Of a stretch of 64,000 nt of DNA, positions 16,236 through 25,021 are shown in pieces (the first letter of the stretch is position 1; every line of letters begins with the position of its first letter). The stretch covers positions 744,001 through 808,000 of the forward strand of contig NZ_JAOTQN010000001.1 of the NCBI RefSeq assembly GCF_025641885.1, written 5' to 3'. The notes beneath the pieces were generated by a model. The model saw only the letters and a list, made by a program, of their open reading frames with translations, was not told the DNA's origin and did not search any database. Source of the stretch: Pyrobaculum sp. 3827-6. Its GTDB lineage: Archaea; Thermoproteota; Thermoprotei; Thermoproteales; Thermoproteaceae. Position numbers and translations under genes: made by a program.

Positions 16236-17513
16236 ATGAAGATGCGGTTTCTTGGCGGGGCTGGTGAGGTTGGGAGACTCGCCGTGTTGATCAAAGCGGC
16301 GTCTAATGGTATTTTGTTAGACTACGGCGTTTCTTTTGACGCAAATGATAGACCCGTCTTCCCCCTCCACGTCCGTCCCAAAGATCTCACGGCAACTTTC
16401 CTAAGCCACGCCCATCTTGACCACAGCGGGGGGCTCCCATCTCTTTATGTGTCTACCAAAACCCCACTGTACTCCACTCCACTCACGATGGAGCTGAGCG
16501 ATTTGATGTACGCCGATGCCATAAAGCTGTCAGGCTACTACCTCCCATATACCCTGGATGAGGTTAGGGAGACCATGTCAAGCGCCATACCCCTCACCTA
16601 TGGAGAGCCGGTGGAAATAGGACGAGACGCAGTTGTAACTGCTTACAACGCTGGACACATCCCGGGTAGCGCCATGGCTGTAATCGAGGTGGAGGGGAGG
16701 GTTGTGGTGTTTACTGGAGATTTTAACACAGTGGATACGAATATGCTCAGGGGCGCAGATGTTTACAACTTGCCCCGGCGCCCCGACGTTGTTATTATGG
16801 AGGCCACGTACGCGTCGACGAATCACCCGCCGCGGGAAAAGTTAGAGGAAGAGTTTACACGTTCTGTTAAGGAGGTGTTGGAGGGCGGCGGGTCTGTGTT
16901 AATACCCTCCTTCGCCCTCGGTAGGGCGCAGGAGATTTTGCTTACCCTTGTTAAACACGGTGTAGACAGCTATCCAATTTACGTAGATGGGTTGGCTAGG
17001 CAAATTAACCAGATTGTAGGTAGGTATCCGCACCTACTACGAGATCCGGGGCTTTACAAAAAAGCTCTTGAGATCTCTATCGAAGTGCCTAACACATACG
17101 TGAGAAAGGGAGCCATGGAGGAGCCCTCCGTAATAATTACTCCAGCTGGTATGTTGAAGGGGGGCGCCGCGCTTTTCTATTTTAAGAAACTCGCCCAGAA
17201 TAGGAAAAACGGGATATTTCTCCCATCTTTCCAGGCGCCCAACACGCCGGGCTTCCAGATACTGAGCAAGGGCTACGCGGTTGTCGACAGCAGTACTGTA
17301 AAAGTAGAGGCGAGGCTTGAGTGGTTTGACTTCAGCGCACACGCCGGCAGGAGGGAGATCGAGGCTTTTATAAAGCGGTTTGCACCTGACACAAAAATCA
17401 TACTAGTGCACACTGACCCGTCAACATCAGCTCCGCTGGTAAGTAAACTAGCAGAAGAAGGCTTCGACAACATATACCTGCCCACGGCCCCAGGCGAAGA
17501 AATCTCTCTGTAG
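16236..17513 (+). CDS. Beta-CASP metallo-beta-lactamase ribonuclease
   Basis: A 425-residue beta-CASP family nuclease related to CPSF73, aCPSF2 and archaeal RNase J. Motifs are SHAHLDHSGGLPSLY near 57 (HxHxDH), the fourth-motif aspartate in VVFTGDFNTVD near 157, EATYAST near 188, and the C-terminal histidines FSAHAGRREIE near 368 and LVHTDPSTS near 390. There are no N-terminal KH domains, which separates it from aCPSF1. It is likely an RNA-processing endo- or 5' exonuclease. Two small genes follow closely on the same strand. Confidence 0.9.
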   Translation: MKMRFLGGAGEVGRLAVLIKAASNGILLDYGVSFDANDRPVFPLHVRPKDLTATFLSHAHLDHSGGLPSLYVSTKTPLYSTPLTMELSDLMYADAIKLSGYYLPYTLDEVRETMSSAIPLTYGEPVEIGRDAVVTAYNAGHIPGSAMAVIEVEGRVVVFTGDFNTVDTNMLRGADVYNLPRRPDVVIMEATYASTNHPPREKLEEEFTRSVKEVLEGGGSVLIPSFALGRAQEILLTLVKHGVDSYPIYVDGLARQINQIVGRYPHLLRDPGLYKKALEISIEVPNTYVRKGAMEEPSVIITPAGMLKGGAALFYFKKLAQNRKNGIFLPSFQAPNTPGFQILSKGYAVVDSSTVKVEARLEWFDFSAHAGRREIEAFIKRFAPDTKIILVHTDPSTSAPLVSKLAEEGFDNIYLPTAPGEEISL

Positions 17514-17538
17514 TAGGTTAAAATCTGGTATTGCTATC

Positions 17539-17691
17539 GTGAAGATATTACTGAGGAAGATGGACGACACGCTTATACCCGAATACGTGGAAATCCCTCC
17601 AAAGGCACTCAGTAAGAAGAGGATCAATCTAGAGGACGTGGTTATCCTCCTAGACGACGTAGATGATATAAAATGTCTAGGTCATCTGTAG
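17539..17691 (+). CDS. Small acidic protein, 50 residues, downstream of the beta-CASP nuclease
   Basis: A 50-codon frame starting at GTG 17539. The product begins with basic MKILLRKMDDTLIPEYVEI and ends with an acidic-hydrophobic stretch EDVVILLDDVDDIKCL. It begins 25 bases after the nuclease stop, and its TAG is followed immediately by the GTG start of the next gene, which supports an operon. The function is unknown. The alternating composition looks like a real beta-strand protein rather than noise. Confidence 0.55.
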   Translation: MKILLRKMDDTLIPEYVEIPPKALSKKRINLEDVVILLDDVDDIKCLGHL

Positions 17692-18009
17692 GTGATGTGC
17701 GACTTGTTTTGGAAGATATATGAAATGGGAATTCCCGTGGTTGTGGGGCCCTCCCATTTGGCGAGAGCTCTCGGTTGCCCAACGCCTTGTGACTGCGACG
17801 TCGTGATTCACATCCGCGACGCCGTCCACGTCGGCGAGAAAAAATGTGTGTGGCTTAGCACAGACTCTACATTTATACATAGACATATATGGGTCGGGGG
17901 CTACCCCCACGTGTCTATTGAAGACATGAAAAAAATCGTGTCTCCAGAAATCTCAGAGACGATAGACTGTATAGTAAATAGGCTTAGAAATGAACCTCGT
18001 GGACTTTAA
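17692..18009 (+). CDS. Cysteine-containing hypothetical protein
   Basis: A 105-residue protein of unknown function, starting GTG-ATG at 17692 directly after the previous stop. It contains a cysteine cluster CPTPCDCD near residues 29-36 and a CVW near 52, plus VGPSHLARALGC and HIRDAVHVGEKK segments. The cysteines could bind metal. It is probably co-transcribed with the beta-CASP nuclease. The last 26 bases overlap the convergent histidine-rich gene. Confidence 0.6.
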   Translation: MMCDLFWKIYEMGIPVVVGPSHLARALGCPTPCDCDVVIHIRDAVHVGEKKCVWLSTDSTFIHRHIWVGGYPHVSIEDMKKIVSPEISETIDCIVNRLRNEPRGL

Positions 18010-18490
18010 GCCTTTTTCCATCTTCTGACGGAACTATTACAGTTATTTTATAGGCATCTCCGAAGTATATACCGCTTAAATCCTCGCCGAGGTGAAATTC
18101 TCCGTCGAGCGAGTGAACGACGCACTTCTCGCAGTTAAGCTTTACGTACTCCAAGACATCTTTCAGAGCTTTTATAAGTTCTTTAGGTGTTCCTTTCACT
18201 GCGAACATTACACTCCCGTGGTTGCTGTGGAGGTGCGGATGAACATGTGCATCGTATGTATGTGCTATGTGGTCAAGTAATTTAGCCACCTCTCGCGTGA
18301 ATTCATTTTCTTCAAAGTCGTGGACGTGGTGGTGATGGTGGTGGTGCTCTTCCTCCTCTAAGTCATCCTCTCCCGAATAGACTAGTGTGAGGTTTATAAC
18401 CAACTCCATAGGCACACCAGAGGAGATCCTGTCCAGATCGGATTCTAGCCTCTTCCACTCCTCTATACCCAGTTTGATTTTGCTAAACAC
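17984..18490 (-). CDS. Histidine-rich putative metal-binding protein
   Basis: A 168-residue protein with an acidic-to-histidine run (EEEE then seven histidines at about 49-55, followed by VH). A second histidine cluster is AHVHPHLHSNHG near 82-93, and a CEKC pair lies near 120. The flanking sequence is an ordinary alpha/beta fold (ELIKALKDVLEYVKLN, DAYKITVIVPSEDGKRL). The histidines suggest nickel, zinc or cobalt storage or chaperoning. There is no signal peptide, so it is cytosolic. I do not recognise a named family. It starts at GTG 18490, with an AT-rich element near 18508-18520 upstream. Confidence 0.7.
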   Translation of the reverse strand: MFSKIKLGIEEWKRLESDLDRISSGVPMELVINLTLVYSGEDDLEEEEHHHHHHHVHDFEENEFTREVAKLLDHIAHTYDAHVHPHLHSNHGSVMFAVKGTPKELIKALKDVLEYVKLNCEKCVVHSLDGEFHLGEDLSGIYFGDAYKITVIVPSEDGKRLKVHEVHF

Positions 18491-18536
18491 CTCCCATGGT
18501 CCGGCACCTATTTAAAAAATTAAGCTCTGAAAGCTA

Positions 18537-18974
18537 GTGAAGAGGTGCATAGTCGCAAGTGGAGTTCTGATAGAGAGAGGAAGAGTATTAATGATTAGGC
18601 ATAGACGTCTGGGCGTATATATATACCCGGGGGGTCATGTTGAGCCTCACGAGACGCCTCTTGAAGCTCTTAAGAGAGAGTTTCAGGAGGAGACAGGTCT
18701 CGTCGTTGAGCCCGTGGGTCCTCTCCACGGTATAAAAGACGATAACGTGATAGAGAGGCCGCTACCCCTCGTTGTGCTTGAGGAGGTAGTGAAATACCCA
18801 AGGGAGAGTCATATACATTTCGATTTGGTGTATCTAGTTCGCAGAGTCGGCGGCGTATTGAGGGAGGGCGTGTGGATAGACGTGAACAAAATAGACGAGA
18901 TAGAGACATACCCAAACGTGCGCCAAGTCGTTAGACTAGCCTCAGAGGCAATATATAGATTGGGTAATGTTTAA
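18537..18974 (+). CDS. NUDIX hydrolase
   Basis: A 145-residue Nudix pyrophosphatase. The Nudix box is complete: GGHVEPHETPLEALKREFQE followed by ETGL, residues about 32-54. The substrate is not readable. Family members clean up oxidised or excess nucleoside diphosphate derivatives. Start GTG 18537 lies about 25 bases after the AT-rich TATTTAAAAAATT. The divergent histidine-rich gene shares this promoter region. Confidence 0.88.
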   Translation: MKRCIVASGVLIERGRVLMIRHRRLGVYIYPGGHVEPHETPLEALKREFQEETGLVVEPVGPLHGIKDDNVIERPLPLVVLEEVVKYPRESHIHFDLVYLVRRVGGVLREGVWIDVNKIDEIETYPNVRQVVRLASEAIYRLGNV

Positions 18975-18977
18975 ATA
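18970..18977 (+). promoter_or_regulatory. TATA box of the ilv operon
   Basis: TTTAAATA, centred about 26 bases before the ATG at 18999. It predicts a leaderless transcript beginning at that ATG and is the main reason for placing the ilvB start there rather than at the GTG at 19088. Confidence 0.6.
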
Positions 18978-18998
18978 GCCTCCTTTTCATCTCTATCA

Positions 18999-20764
18999 AT
19001 GTCGGGGGTATCGGGGCTTACAATGGGGATTCGAAACGTGTTGTAGATAAACTCGTCGAGACGTTCAAGCTATATAAAATCAGACACGTGTTAGGGATAC
19101 CAGGAGGTTCTATTATGGCGCTCTACGATGCGTTGTACGGACAAGAAATAGAGTATGTACTTTTCCGCCATGAACAAGGTGCTATGCATGCCGCAGAGGG
19201 TTACGCCAGGGTTTCGGGAAGGCCGACGGTTGTCGCCGTGACAAGCGGACCTGGGGCCACCAACGTAGTAACTGGATTAACCGACGCCTATATGGATTCA
19301 GTGCCTCTAGTTGCCATAGCAGGCCAAGTCCCCACTGGCATCTTTGGGCGGGACGGGTTCCAAGAAACCGATATATTGGGTGTGGTGACGCCTATAACTA
19401 AATTTGTATACCAGGTCAAAAAGCCGTCTGAGGCGACTCCGGCTTTCAAAACTGCATATGAAATTTCCATAATGGGGAGGCCCGGCCCCACTCTTATCGA
19501 CTTACCGAGAGACATCCAGCTGGCAGGCGCCACGGATAACGAGGAGAGGATAGTTGTGAATAGGGAGAAGTTCCTGCCGCCCCCGCTAGACGAGGCTAAG
19601 ATAAGGCTTGCTGCTAAGTACCTAATGGAGGCTAGAAGACCTGTGATTTTAGTAGGAGGCGGCCTCTTGTGGTCTGGGGCAACCGCCGAGGTCCTGGAGC
19701 TGTCCAAGATGCTGAACGCGCCTATCGTGTCTACTCTGCCGGGCAAGGCCGCGGTTCCCCACGACTATCCCCTATATATGGGCCCCGCCGGGATGCACGG
19801 CCGGGCCGAGGCAGATGCGGCCTTGGCAAATGCAGATGTTATACTAGCCGTGGGGACGAGGTTTAGCGACAGGACGTGGGGGAGGTTTAAAGAGCTGAAT
19901 GAGTCCGTCAAGAACGGGAGGGTGAGGCTTATCCATATAGATATCGACAAGAGCGAAATTGGGAAAAATGTCAAGCCGACCGTGGGCATAGTGGGTGACG
20001 CAAAGGAGGCTCTTCGAAAGCTTATAGATATCATACACGTCGAATCGATAAGCAATACTAAATATATCTCATGGTTATTGAATATACGTAAGATGTATGA
20101 AGATGCTATGTCTAGAATTGCTGAATCTACCAAGACATTCCACCCGTGGAAAGTCCTCAAGGTGCTACGAAACGCGGCTCCTAGGAACACGGTGACGGTT
20201 ACTGGCGTTGGCTCGCACCAGATGTGGGCTGAAATAGCTTGGGACGTCTACGAGCCCGGGACGTTCATAACGTCGGCGGGTCTCGGAACCATGGGCTTTG
20301 GAATCCCCGCTGCTCTCGGAGCCAAGCTGGCCGACCCCGCCAGGCCTGTACTGTGTATAGACGGCGACGGCTCCTTCCAGATGACTATGAACAACCTAGC
20401 CCTCGTACGGGACTACAACCTGCCCATAGTGGTCACTATATTTGACAATAGAGCCCTCCAGCTGGTCAAACAGTGGCAGATCTATCTCTACCAGCGGAGG
20501 ATTATAGCCACGGAGTTTAGCCATAGGCCTGACTTCTTGAAGATAGCCGAGGCATACGAAATCGACGGCGTTAAGCCCGAAAGCTACGCAGAATTGGAGC
20601 GGCTGGTGGGCAGGGCGTTGCGAAACAACGAGCCGCTGATAGTAGACCTCACTATCGACAGCGAGAGCGACATCGTCCTGCCCTGGGTGAAGCCAGGCGA
20701 CTGGCTCACCTCGGCTATACTTCCAGAAGGCATGAACGTGAAGTTAGAGTATGAAGAGGATTAA
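18999..20764 (+). CDS. ilvB: Acetolactate synthase large subunit, with apparent frameshift near its 5' end
   Basis: Thiamine diphosphate-dependent synthase that condenses pyruvate units in valine/isoleucine synthesis. The catalytic glutamate lies in FRHEQGAMHAAEGYAR. The ThDP-Mg site is DGDGSFQMTMNN, with the partner asparagine later in FDNRALQL. The uninterrupted start-to-stop frame begins at GTG 19088 (558 residues) but would omit the conserved first helix. Upstream codons in the same frame encode that helix (VVDKLVETFKLYKIRHVLGI) yet contain no start codon. The promoter-positioned ATG at 18999 is in another frame, which stops at 19044-19046. One extra G in any of three G-runs (19003-19034) would join the two. 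Confidence 0.88.
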
Positions 20765-20984
20765 CATACTAACTCCAAAGTCGCTGGACGCCGTTGGACG
20801 CATCATAGCAATAACTAGACGTGCCAAGGTCAGCGTGGTTAATATGCAGATCGCGGCCGACACGACTATATACAGAATTCACATGGATGTCAATGGAGAT
20901 CCCGACGAGGTTAACTGGCTCGTGGCTAAGTTGGATAAGCTACCCGAAGTTTTGACGATCGAGGAGATACATATAAACCGCTGA
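20751..20984 (+). CDS. ilvN: Acetolactate synthase small (regulatory) subunit, ACT domain only
   Basis: A 77-residue ACT-domain protein overlapping the end of ilvB by 14 bases. It begins MKRINILTPKSLDAVGRIIA, a typical IlvN-type beta-alpha-beta start, and ends VLTIEEIHINR. Bacterial IlvH is about 160 residues, so the C-terminal domain is missing here, as in other minimal subunits. It probably binds valine or a related effector and tunes IlvB. Confidence 0.85.
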   Translation: MKRINILTPKSLDAVGRIIAITRRAKVSVVNMQIAADTTIYRIHMDVNGDPDEVNWLVAKLDKLPEVLTIEEIHINR

Positions 20985-20996
20985 AATTCTATAACC

Positions 20997-21983
20997 ATGG
21001 CGAAGATCTATACAGAAAGAGACGCTTCTCTTGAGCCCCTCAGAGGCAAGGTAATAGCTGTAGTGGGCTACGGGATACAGGGGAGGGCCCAAGCGCTTAA
21101 TCTGAGAGATAGTGGGCTTAAGGTAATCATAGGTGGGCGCAAGGGAGGCAAGTCGTGGGAATTGGCGTCGTCAGAAGGATTTGAGGTTTATGAAGTAGGC
21201 GACGCAGTGGCTAGAGCTGACGTCGTCATGGTCCTCATCCCAGATATGGAGCAACCCAAGGTGTGGAGGGAGCAGATAGCCCCCAACCTCCGGGAGGGCG
21301 CTGTGGTAGACTTCGCACATGGCTTCAATGTGCACTACGGCTTAATAAAGCCGCCGAAGAACGTCGACGTGGTGATGGTGGCCCCCAAGGGGCCTGGCAG
21401 AGCCGTTAGGGAGGAGTACTTGGCGGGGCGGGGCGTGCCGGCTTTGGTAGCTGTTTATCAGGACTACAGCAGCTCTGCGCTGAAGTACGCCCTAGCCATT
21501 GCGAAAGGTATAGGGGCGACGCGGGCCGGCGTCATCGAAACTACATTCGCCGAAGAGACCGAGACTGATCTAATTGGCGAGCAGACCGTCCTCGTGGGGG
21601 GCCTTATGGAGTTGATAAAGAAGGGTTTTGAGGTGCTTGTAGAGATGGGCTACCAGCCTGAGGTGGCGTACTTCGAGGTGCTAAACGAGGCCAAGTTGAT
21701 AATGGACTTGATATGGCAGAGGGGCATCTACGGCATGTTAAACGGCGTATCTGACACTGCCAAGTACGGCGGATTGACTGTTGGGCCTAAGATAATAAAC
21801 GAAGATGTGAAGAGGAGGATGAAGGAGGCGGCTATGCGTGTAAAAAACGGAGACTTCGCCAGGGACTGGGTTGAGGAGTACAGCCGAGGCGCCCCGACGC
21901 TGAAGAGACTCATGGAGGAGGCAAAGGGACATCAGATAGAGAAGGTTGGGGAGGAGATGAGGAGGCTGATTTTTGCTCTATGA
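20997..21983 (+). CDS. ilvC: Ketol-acid reductoisomerase
   Basis: A 328-residue class I KARI that isomerises and reduces acetolactate. The Rossmann motif is [19 protein letters not shown] near 19. The following loop [12 protein letters not shown] governs NADPH versus NADH use. The C-terminal knotted domain has catalytic acids in [14 protein letters not shown] near 190 and [13 protein letters not shown] near 226. [10 protein letters not shown] departs slightly from the usual GYGSQGHAHA. It sits 12 bases after ilvN and overlaps ilvE. Confidence 0.96.
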   Translation: MAKIYTERDASLEPLRGKVIAVVGYGIQGRAQALNLRDSGLKVIIGGRKGGKSWELASSEGFEVYEVGDAVARADVVMVLIPDMEQPKVWREQIAPNLREGAVVDFAHGFNVHYGLIKPPKNVDVVMVAPKGPGRAVREEYLAGRGVPALVAVYQDYSSSALKYALAIAKGIGATRAGVIETTFAEETETDLIGEQTVLVGGLMELIKKGFEVLVEMGYQPEVAYFEVLNEAKLIMDLIWQRGIYGMLNGVSDTAKYGGLTVGPKIINEDVKRRMKEAAMRVKNGDFARDWVEEYSRGAPTLKRLMEEAKGHQIEKVGEEMRRLIFAL

Positions 21984-22894
21984 AGCCCCACGCTAAATAC
22001 GTCTGGTTCAACGGCAAGGTTGTGAGGTGGGAAGACGCCAAGATACACGTAATGACACATGCGCTACACTACGGAACCTCGATATTTGAGGGAATAAGGG
22101 GCTACTGGAACGGCGACAATTTACTAATATTCAGACTGGACGACCACGTAGAGCGTATGTTTAAGTCAGCAAAGATACTTGGAGTGACGATACCCTATAC
22201 GAGAGAGGAAGTGCGCAAAGCGGTTATCGAGACGGCACAGGCCAACAACTTCAGAGAAGAAGATGTCTACATCAGGCCCGTGGCGTTTGTATCCACGGAA
22301 ACTGTGACACTTGACATTAGAAGCCTTGAGGTATCTCTCGCAGTTATCATCTTCCCGTTTGGCAAATACCTCTCGCCTAAGGGGATAAGAGCCGCCATTG
22401 TGAGCTGGCGCAGAGTCCACAACACCATGTTGCCCGTGATGGCTAAGATCGGCGGTATATATGTAAACTCTGTACTAGCGCTCACAGAGGCGAAGAGCCG
22501 AGGCTATGACGAGGCTCTGCTAATGGATCTAAACGGATACGTGGTTGAGGGATCCGGCGAGAATATATTCGTGGTGAGAGGTAGAAAGCTCTACACGCCA
22601 CCTGTACACCAATCAATTCTGGAGGGGATCACGAGAGATACTATTTTGAGGCTTAGCGCAGATCTGGGGATACAGGCTGAGGAGAAGCCGATCACCCGCG
22701 AAGAGATCTACACGGCAGACGAGGTGTTCCTCGTCGGCACCGCCGCCGAGGTAACGCCCGTGGTTGAAGTAGACGGCAGGCCCATTGGCTCTGGAGAACC
22801 CGGCCCCATCACCATGAAAATAGCTGAGTTATATTCAAACGTGGTGAGAGGCAGGGTGGAGAAGTACCTAAACTGGCTAACCCCAGTGTACTAG
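21980..22894 (+). CDS. ilvE: Branched-chain amino acid aminotransferase
   Basis: A class IV PLP aminotransferase of 304 residues. It has the N-terminal [37 protein letters not shown] near 34, the catalytic lysine in [15 protein letters not shown] near 155, and GSGENIFVV near 193. It performs the last step of Val/Leu/Ile synthesis and completes the ilvB-N-C-E operon with a four-base overlap to ilvC. It is convergent with ribH. Confidence 0.95.
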   Translation: MKPHAKYVWFNGKVVRWEDAKIHVMTHALHYGTSIFEGIRGYWNGDNLLIFRLDDHVERMFKSAKILGVTIPYTREEVRKAVIETAQANNFREEDVYIRPVAFVSTETVTLDIRSLEVSLAVIIFPFGKYLSPKGIRAAIVSWRRVHNTMLPVMAKIGGIYVNSVLALTEAKSRGYDEALLMDLNGYVVEGSGENIFVVRGRKLYTPPVHQSILEGITRDTILRLSADLGIQAEEKPITREEIYTADEVFLVGTAAEVTPVVEVDGRPIGSGEPGPITMKIAELYSNVVRGRVEKYLNWLTPVY

Positions 22895-23343
22895 TCTATA
22901 TACACCGTCTCCCCGCTGTACTTCGCCTCTTTCAACTTCTTCTTCCTCCTCGCCAGCTTCACCGCGGCTTCCACCGCGCGCCTCGCGTATTCCTCCACTC
23001 TCTCAAGAGCTTGCATTCTGTTGGCGCCGTGCCCTATGATGCCCAGCGTGATTGGCTTACCAGACTCAACCGAGATGTCTAGTATCTTCCTCGCCGCCTG
23101 CTGTGCAACTATTTCGTCGTGTTTTGTAGCGCCCTGGATAACTGCCCCCAGCGTGGCTACGGCGTCTACCTCCTCTCTCGCCACTAGATCCCTCAGTACC
23201 ATAGGTATGTCGTAGACCCCGGGCACGTTCACGACGTAGGTCACCTCGGCCCCGAGGAATTTGGCGTGTTCAAGAGCTTTTTGCAACATTAGGCGTGTAA
23301 TGTCGTAGTTAAACTCTGCGACAACTATCGCCAGCCTGACCAT
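22891..23343 (-). CDS. ribH: 6,7-dimethyl-8-ribityllumazine synthase
   Basis: Lumazine synthase of 150 residues, the penultimate enzyme of riboflavin synthesis, which forms large icosahedral or pentameric shells. Substrate-binding segments are [23 protein letters not shown] and [15 protein letters not shown], which carries the catalytic histidine, followed by [17 protein letters not shown]. The C-terminus has a long basic tail ([13 protein letters not shown]). No other riboflavin gene is adjacent. Confidence 0.94.
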   Translation of the reverse strand: MVRLAIVVAEFNYDITRLMLQKALEHAKFLGAEVTYVVNVPGVYDIPMVLRDLVAREEVDAVATLGAVIQGATKHDEIVAQQAARKILDISVESGKPITLGIIGHGANRMQALERVEEYARRAVEAAVKLARRKKKLKEAKYSGETVYID

Positions 23344-23427
23344 GCGCAGACCGTAAAGCCGCTTTAATAAACTTATCCGCTCCCACGAGGTCTTAAACTT
23401 TAAATACCTAGATTTTTATTTACATAC

Positions 23428-23616
23428 ATGCCGTCAGGAGTGAAGACTAAAATATATGAATATCTGGCTCAGAATAAAGGTAAAGAATTAACCGCTGAGG
23501 AGGTTGCAAAAGCGATAGGTGTAGAGAAGGTGGCCGTGGTAAAGGCCCAGTTAACGCGTCTAATTAGAGAGGGGAAGGTTGAAAAAACCGCGGAGGGGCG
23601 CTACAGGGCAAAGTGA
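23428..23616 (+). CDS. Small winged-helix DNA-binding protein
   Basis: A 62-residue basic protein made of a single winged helix: MPSGVKTKIYEYLAQNKGK, AEEVAKAIGVEKVAVVKAQLTR as helix-turn-helix, and a C-terminal wing REGKVEKTAEGRYRAK. The TATA-like CTTTAAATACC lies at about 23399-23409, so it is an independent leaderless gene. It may be a minimal transcription factor or a nucleoid-associated protein. The size and basic charge allow either. Confidence 0.75.
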   Translation: MPSGVKTKIYEYLAQNKGKELTAEEVAKAIGVEKVAVVKAQLTRLIREGKVEKTAEGRYRAK

Positions 23617-23668
23617 GATTTTGGGCTTGATTTAACAAAGAGATAAAAACACCTTTCTTTTTAATTAT

Positions 23669-24460
23669 GTGTCTCTACTGCCGCGCGATGTTTTGGCAGC
23701 ACTGGAGCACGTGGTGGCAGATCTTCAAAAAGTGGGGGAGGGCCTAGAGCCCGCGTCGCTACGCGGCGCGGTGCGGCACTACATAGAAACCCCGGGGAAG
23801 TTGCTTAGGCCTATTCTGCTACTCACCTTCTCGTACAGCCTAGATAGGAGGTCTTTAATGGATCCCAGAATTATACAAGCTGCAACTATCGTAGAGCTAC
23901 TACACGTGGTGTCGCTACTTCAAGATGACGTAATGGATAAACACGACGAGAGGAGAGGCATAAAGACGCCTCGTATACTATACGGCGACGATAGGTCTAT
24001 CATAGCCAGCGACTGGCTTATTGCCGAGTCTATTAAACGCGCAGTGAAGCTTGGGCCTGAGGTTGTTGAGTACCTAGCCGACGTGGCCCAGAGGCTCTCC
24101 AGAGGCCAGGCCCTCGATCTTGACGGTGAGAGAGAAAAAGCTGCTGAGCTGAAAACTGCGCCTCTGATTGAGGCGACACTTGTCCTCCCCACGATACTTC
24201 TGGGTAGGCGGGAGATGATAGAGCTGGCGAGGAGACTTGGCAGATCGCTTGGCGTCTTGTACCAATACTCCGACGACATGAGCGACGAGGGGGTTGAGCG
24301 CGGCGCTGTTAACGAATACGCCACAGAGACCAGGAGTATCCTTGCCAAAATGCGGAGTATTGTAGGCGAGGCGCTCGCGCCTTTCGAGAAGCTTATTGAT
24401 AGTTTGGTGAAAAAAGCGCTTGAGGGCAGTCTCACAATAGCGCGAAACTTTATATCGTAG
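23669..24460 (+). CDS. Polyprenyl (geranylgeranyl-type) diphosphate synthase
   Basis: A short trans-prenyltransferase of 263 residues. The first aspartate-rich motif is in SLLQDDVMDKHDERRG near 87-102 and the second in YQYSDDMSDEG near 194-204. GKLLRPILLLTFSY near 45 binds IPP. Product length is set by residues just before the first motif (LLHVVSLLQ), which I cannot convert into a chain length confidently. It would supply isoprenoid for membrane lipids. It starts at GTG 23669. Confidence 0.88.
   Translation: MSLLPRDVLAALEHVVADLQKVGEGLEPASLRGAVRHYIETPGKLLRPILLLTFSYSLDRRSLMDPRIIQAATIVELLHVVSLLQDDVMDKHDERRGIKTPRILYGDDRSIIASDWLIAESIKRAVKLGPEVVEYLADVAQRLSRGQALDLDGEREKAAELKTAPLIEATLVLPTILLGRREMIELARRLGRSLGVLYQYSDDMSDEGVERGAVNEYATETRSILAKMRSIVGEALAPFEKLIDSLVKKALEGSLTIARNFIS
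24448..24455 (+). promoter_or_regulatory. TATA box ahead of a box C/D RNA and the THEP1 gene
   Basis: CTTTATAT, located inside the last codons of the prenyl synthase gene. It predicts transcription starting around 24474-24478, exactly at the 5' end of the box C/D RNA and about 27 bases before the THEP1 ATG. No separate TATA box is seen at the leaderless distance from that ATG. Confidence 0.5.
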
Positions 24461-24472
24461 TGATCTGCGAAA

Positions 24473-24528
24473 AACGTGATGAGGCTAGACTAAGCCGAGT
24501 TTATGACGTGGCGTGAAAGGGCTGAGGG
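24473..24528 (+). ncRNA. Box C/D guide RNA overlapping the THEP1 start codon
   Basis: C box GTGATGA 24476-24482, 12-base guide GGCTAGACTAAG 24483-24494, D' box CCGA 24495-24498, 4-base spacer, C' box ATGACGT 24503-24509, 12-base guide GGCGTGAAAGGG 24510-24521, D box CTGA 24522-24525. The pairs covary: UGAUGA with CUGA, and AUGACG with CCGA, keeping a U-U or C-C mismatch in the K-turn. The C' box contains the ATG of the next protein gene. The first guide is complementary over 10 bases (UAGUCUAGCC) to the tRNA-Gly D-arm in this window. Confidence 0.8.
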
Positions 24529-25021
24529 CAGAATCGGCATCTCCGGATTGCCTGGCGTCGGCAAAACCACGCTAGCTCTAAAAGTAGCAGAGCTAGCTAA
24601 GCAGAAGCTGAGCGTGTGCGGATTCGTCACTATAGAGGTAAGGGAGGGGGGTTCGCGCATAGGCTTCGACGTAGTTGAGCTCGTCGGCGGAAGCCGCACG
24701 CCGCTTGCGAGAGTGGGGAGTGGGGAGCCCTCAGTGGGTAGGTACGTAGTTAGGCTAGAGGCTTGCCAGGCAATTAGAAGTGCGTTAAGCCAGCGGTGCG
24801 AGTTAAAGATTATTGACGAGATCGGCGCCATGGAGTTCAAATGCCCCGGCTTCGGCGAGTATTTACAAAATGCTCTATACAACACGCCGAGGGTATTGGC
24901 AACAATACACAGAAATTACATAGAAATGGCCAAGAGATTTGGATTCGAGGTTTTTTGGCTAACGAGAGAGAATTGGAACCACGTTTTTCAACAGGTAGTT
25001 GCCCGCCTAGGACTTTCCTAG
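24503..25021 (+). CDS. THEP1-type NTPase (nucleoside-triphosphatase)
   Basis: A 172-residue P-loop NTPase of the THEP1 family. It has Walker [18 protein letters not shown] near 16, a Walker B-like [15 protein letters not shown] near 109, and the later LATIHRNY near 134. Family members hydrolyse NTPs slowly and are suspected RNA- or nucleotide-modifying kinases. The ATG at 24503 lies within the C' box of a box C/D RNA, so the same bases have two roles. No alternative in-frame start exists before the P-loop. It overlaps the convergent small GTPase gene by 15 bases. Confidence 0.85.
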   Translation: MTWRERAEGRIGISGLPGVGKTTLALKVAELAKQKLSVCGFVTIEVREGGSRIGFDVVELVGGSRTPLARVGSGEPSVGRYVVRLEACQAIRSALSQRCELKIIDEIGAMEFKCPGFGEYLQNALYNTPRVLATIHRNYIEMAKRFGFEVFWLTRENWNHVFQQVVARLGLS

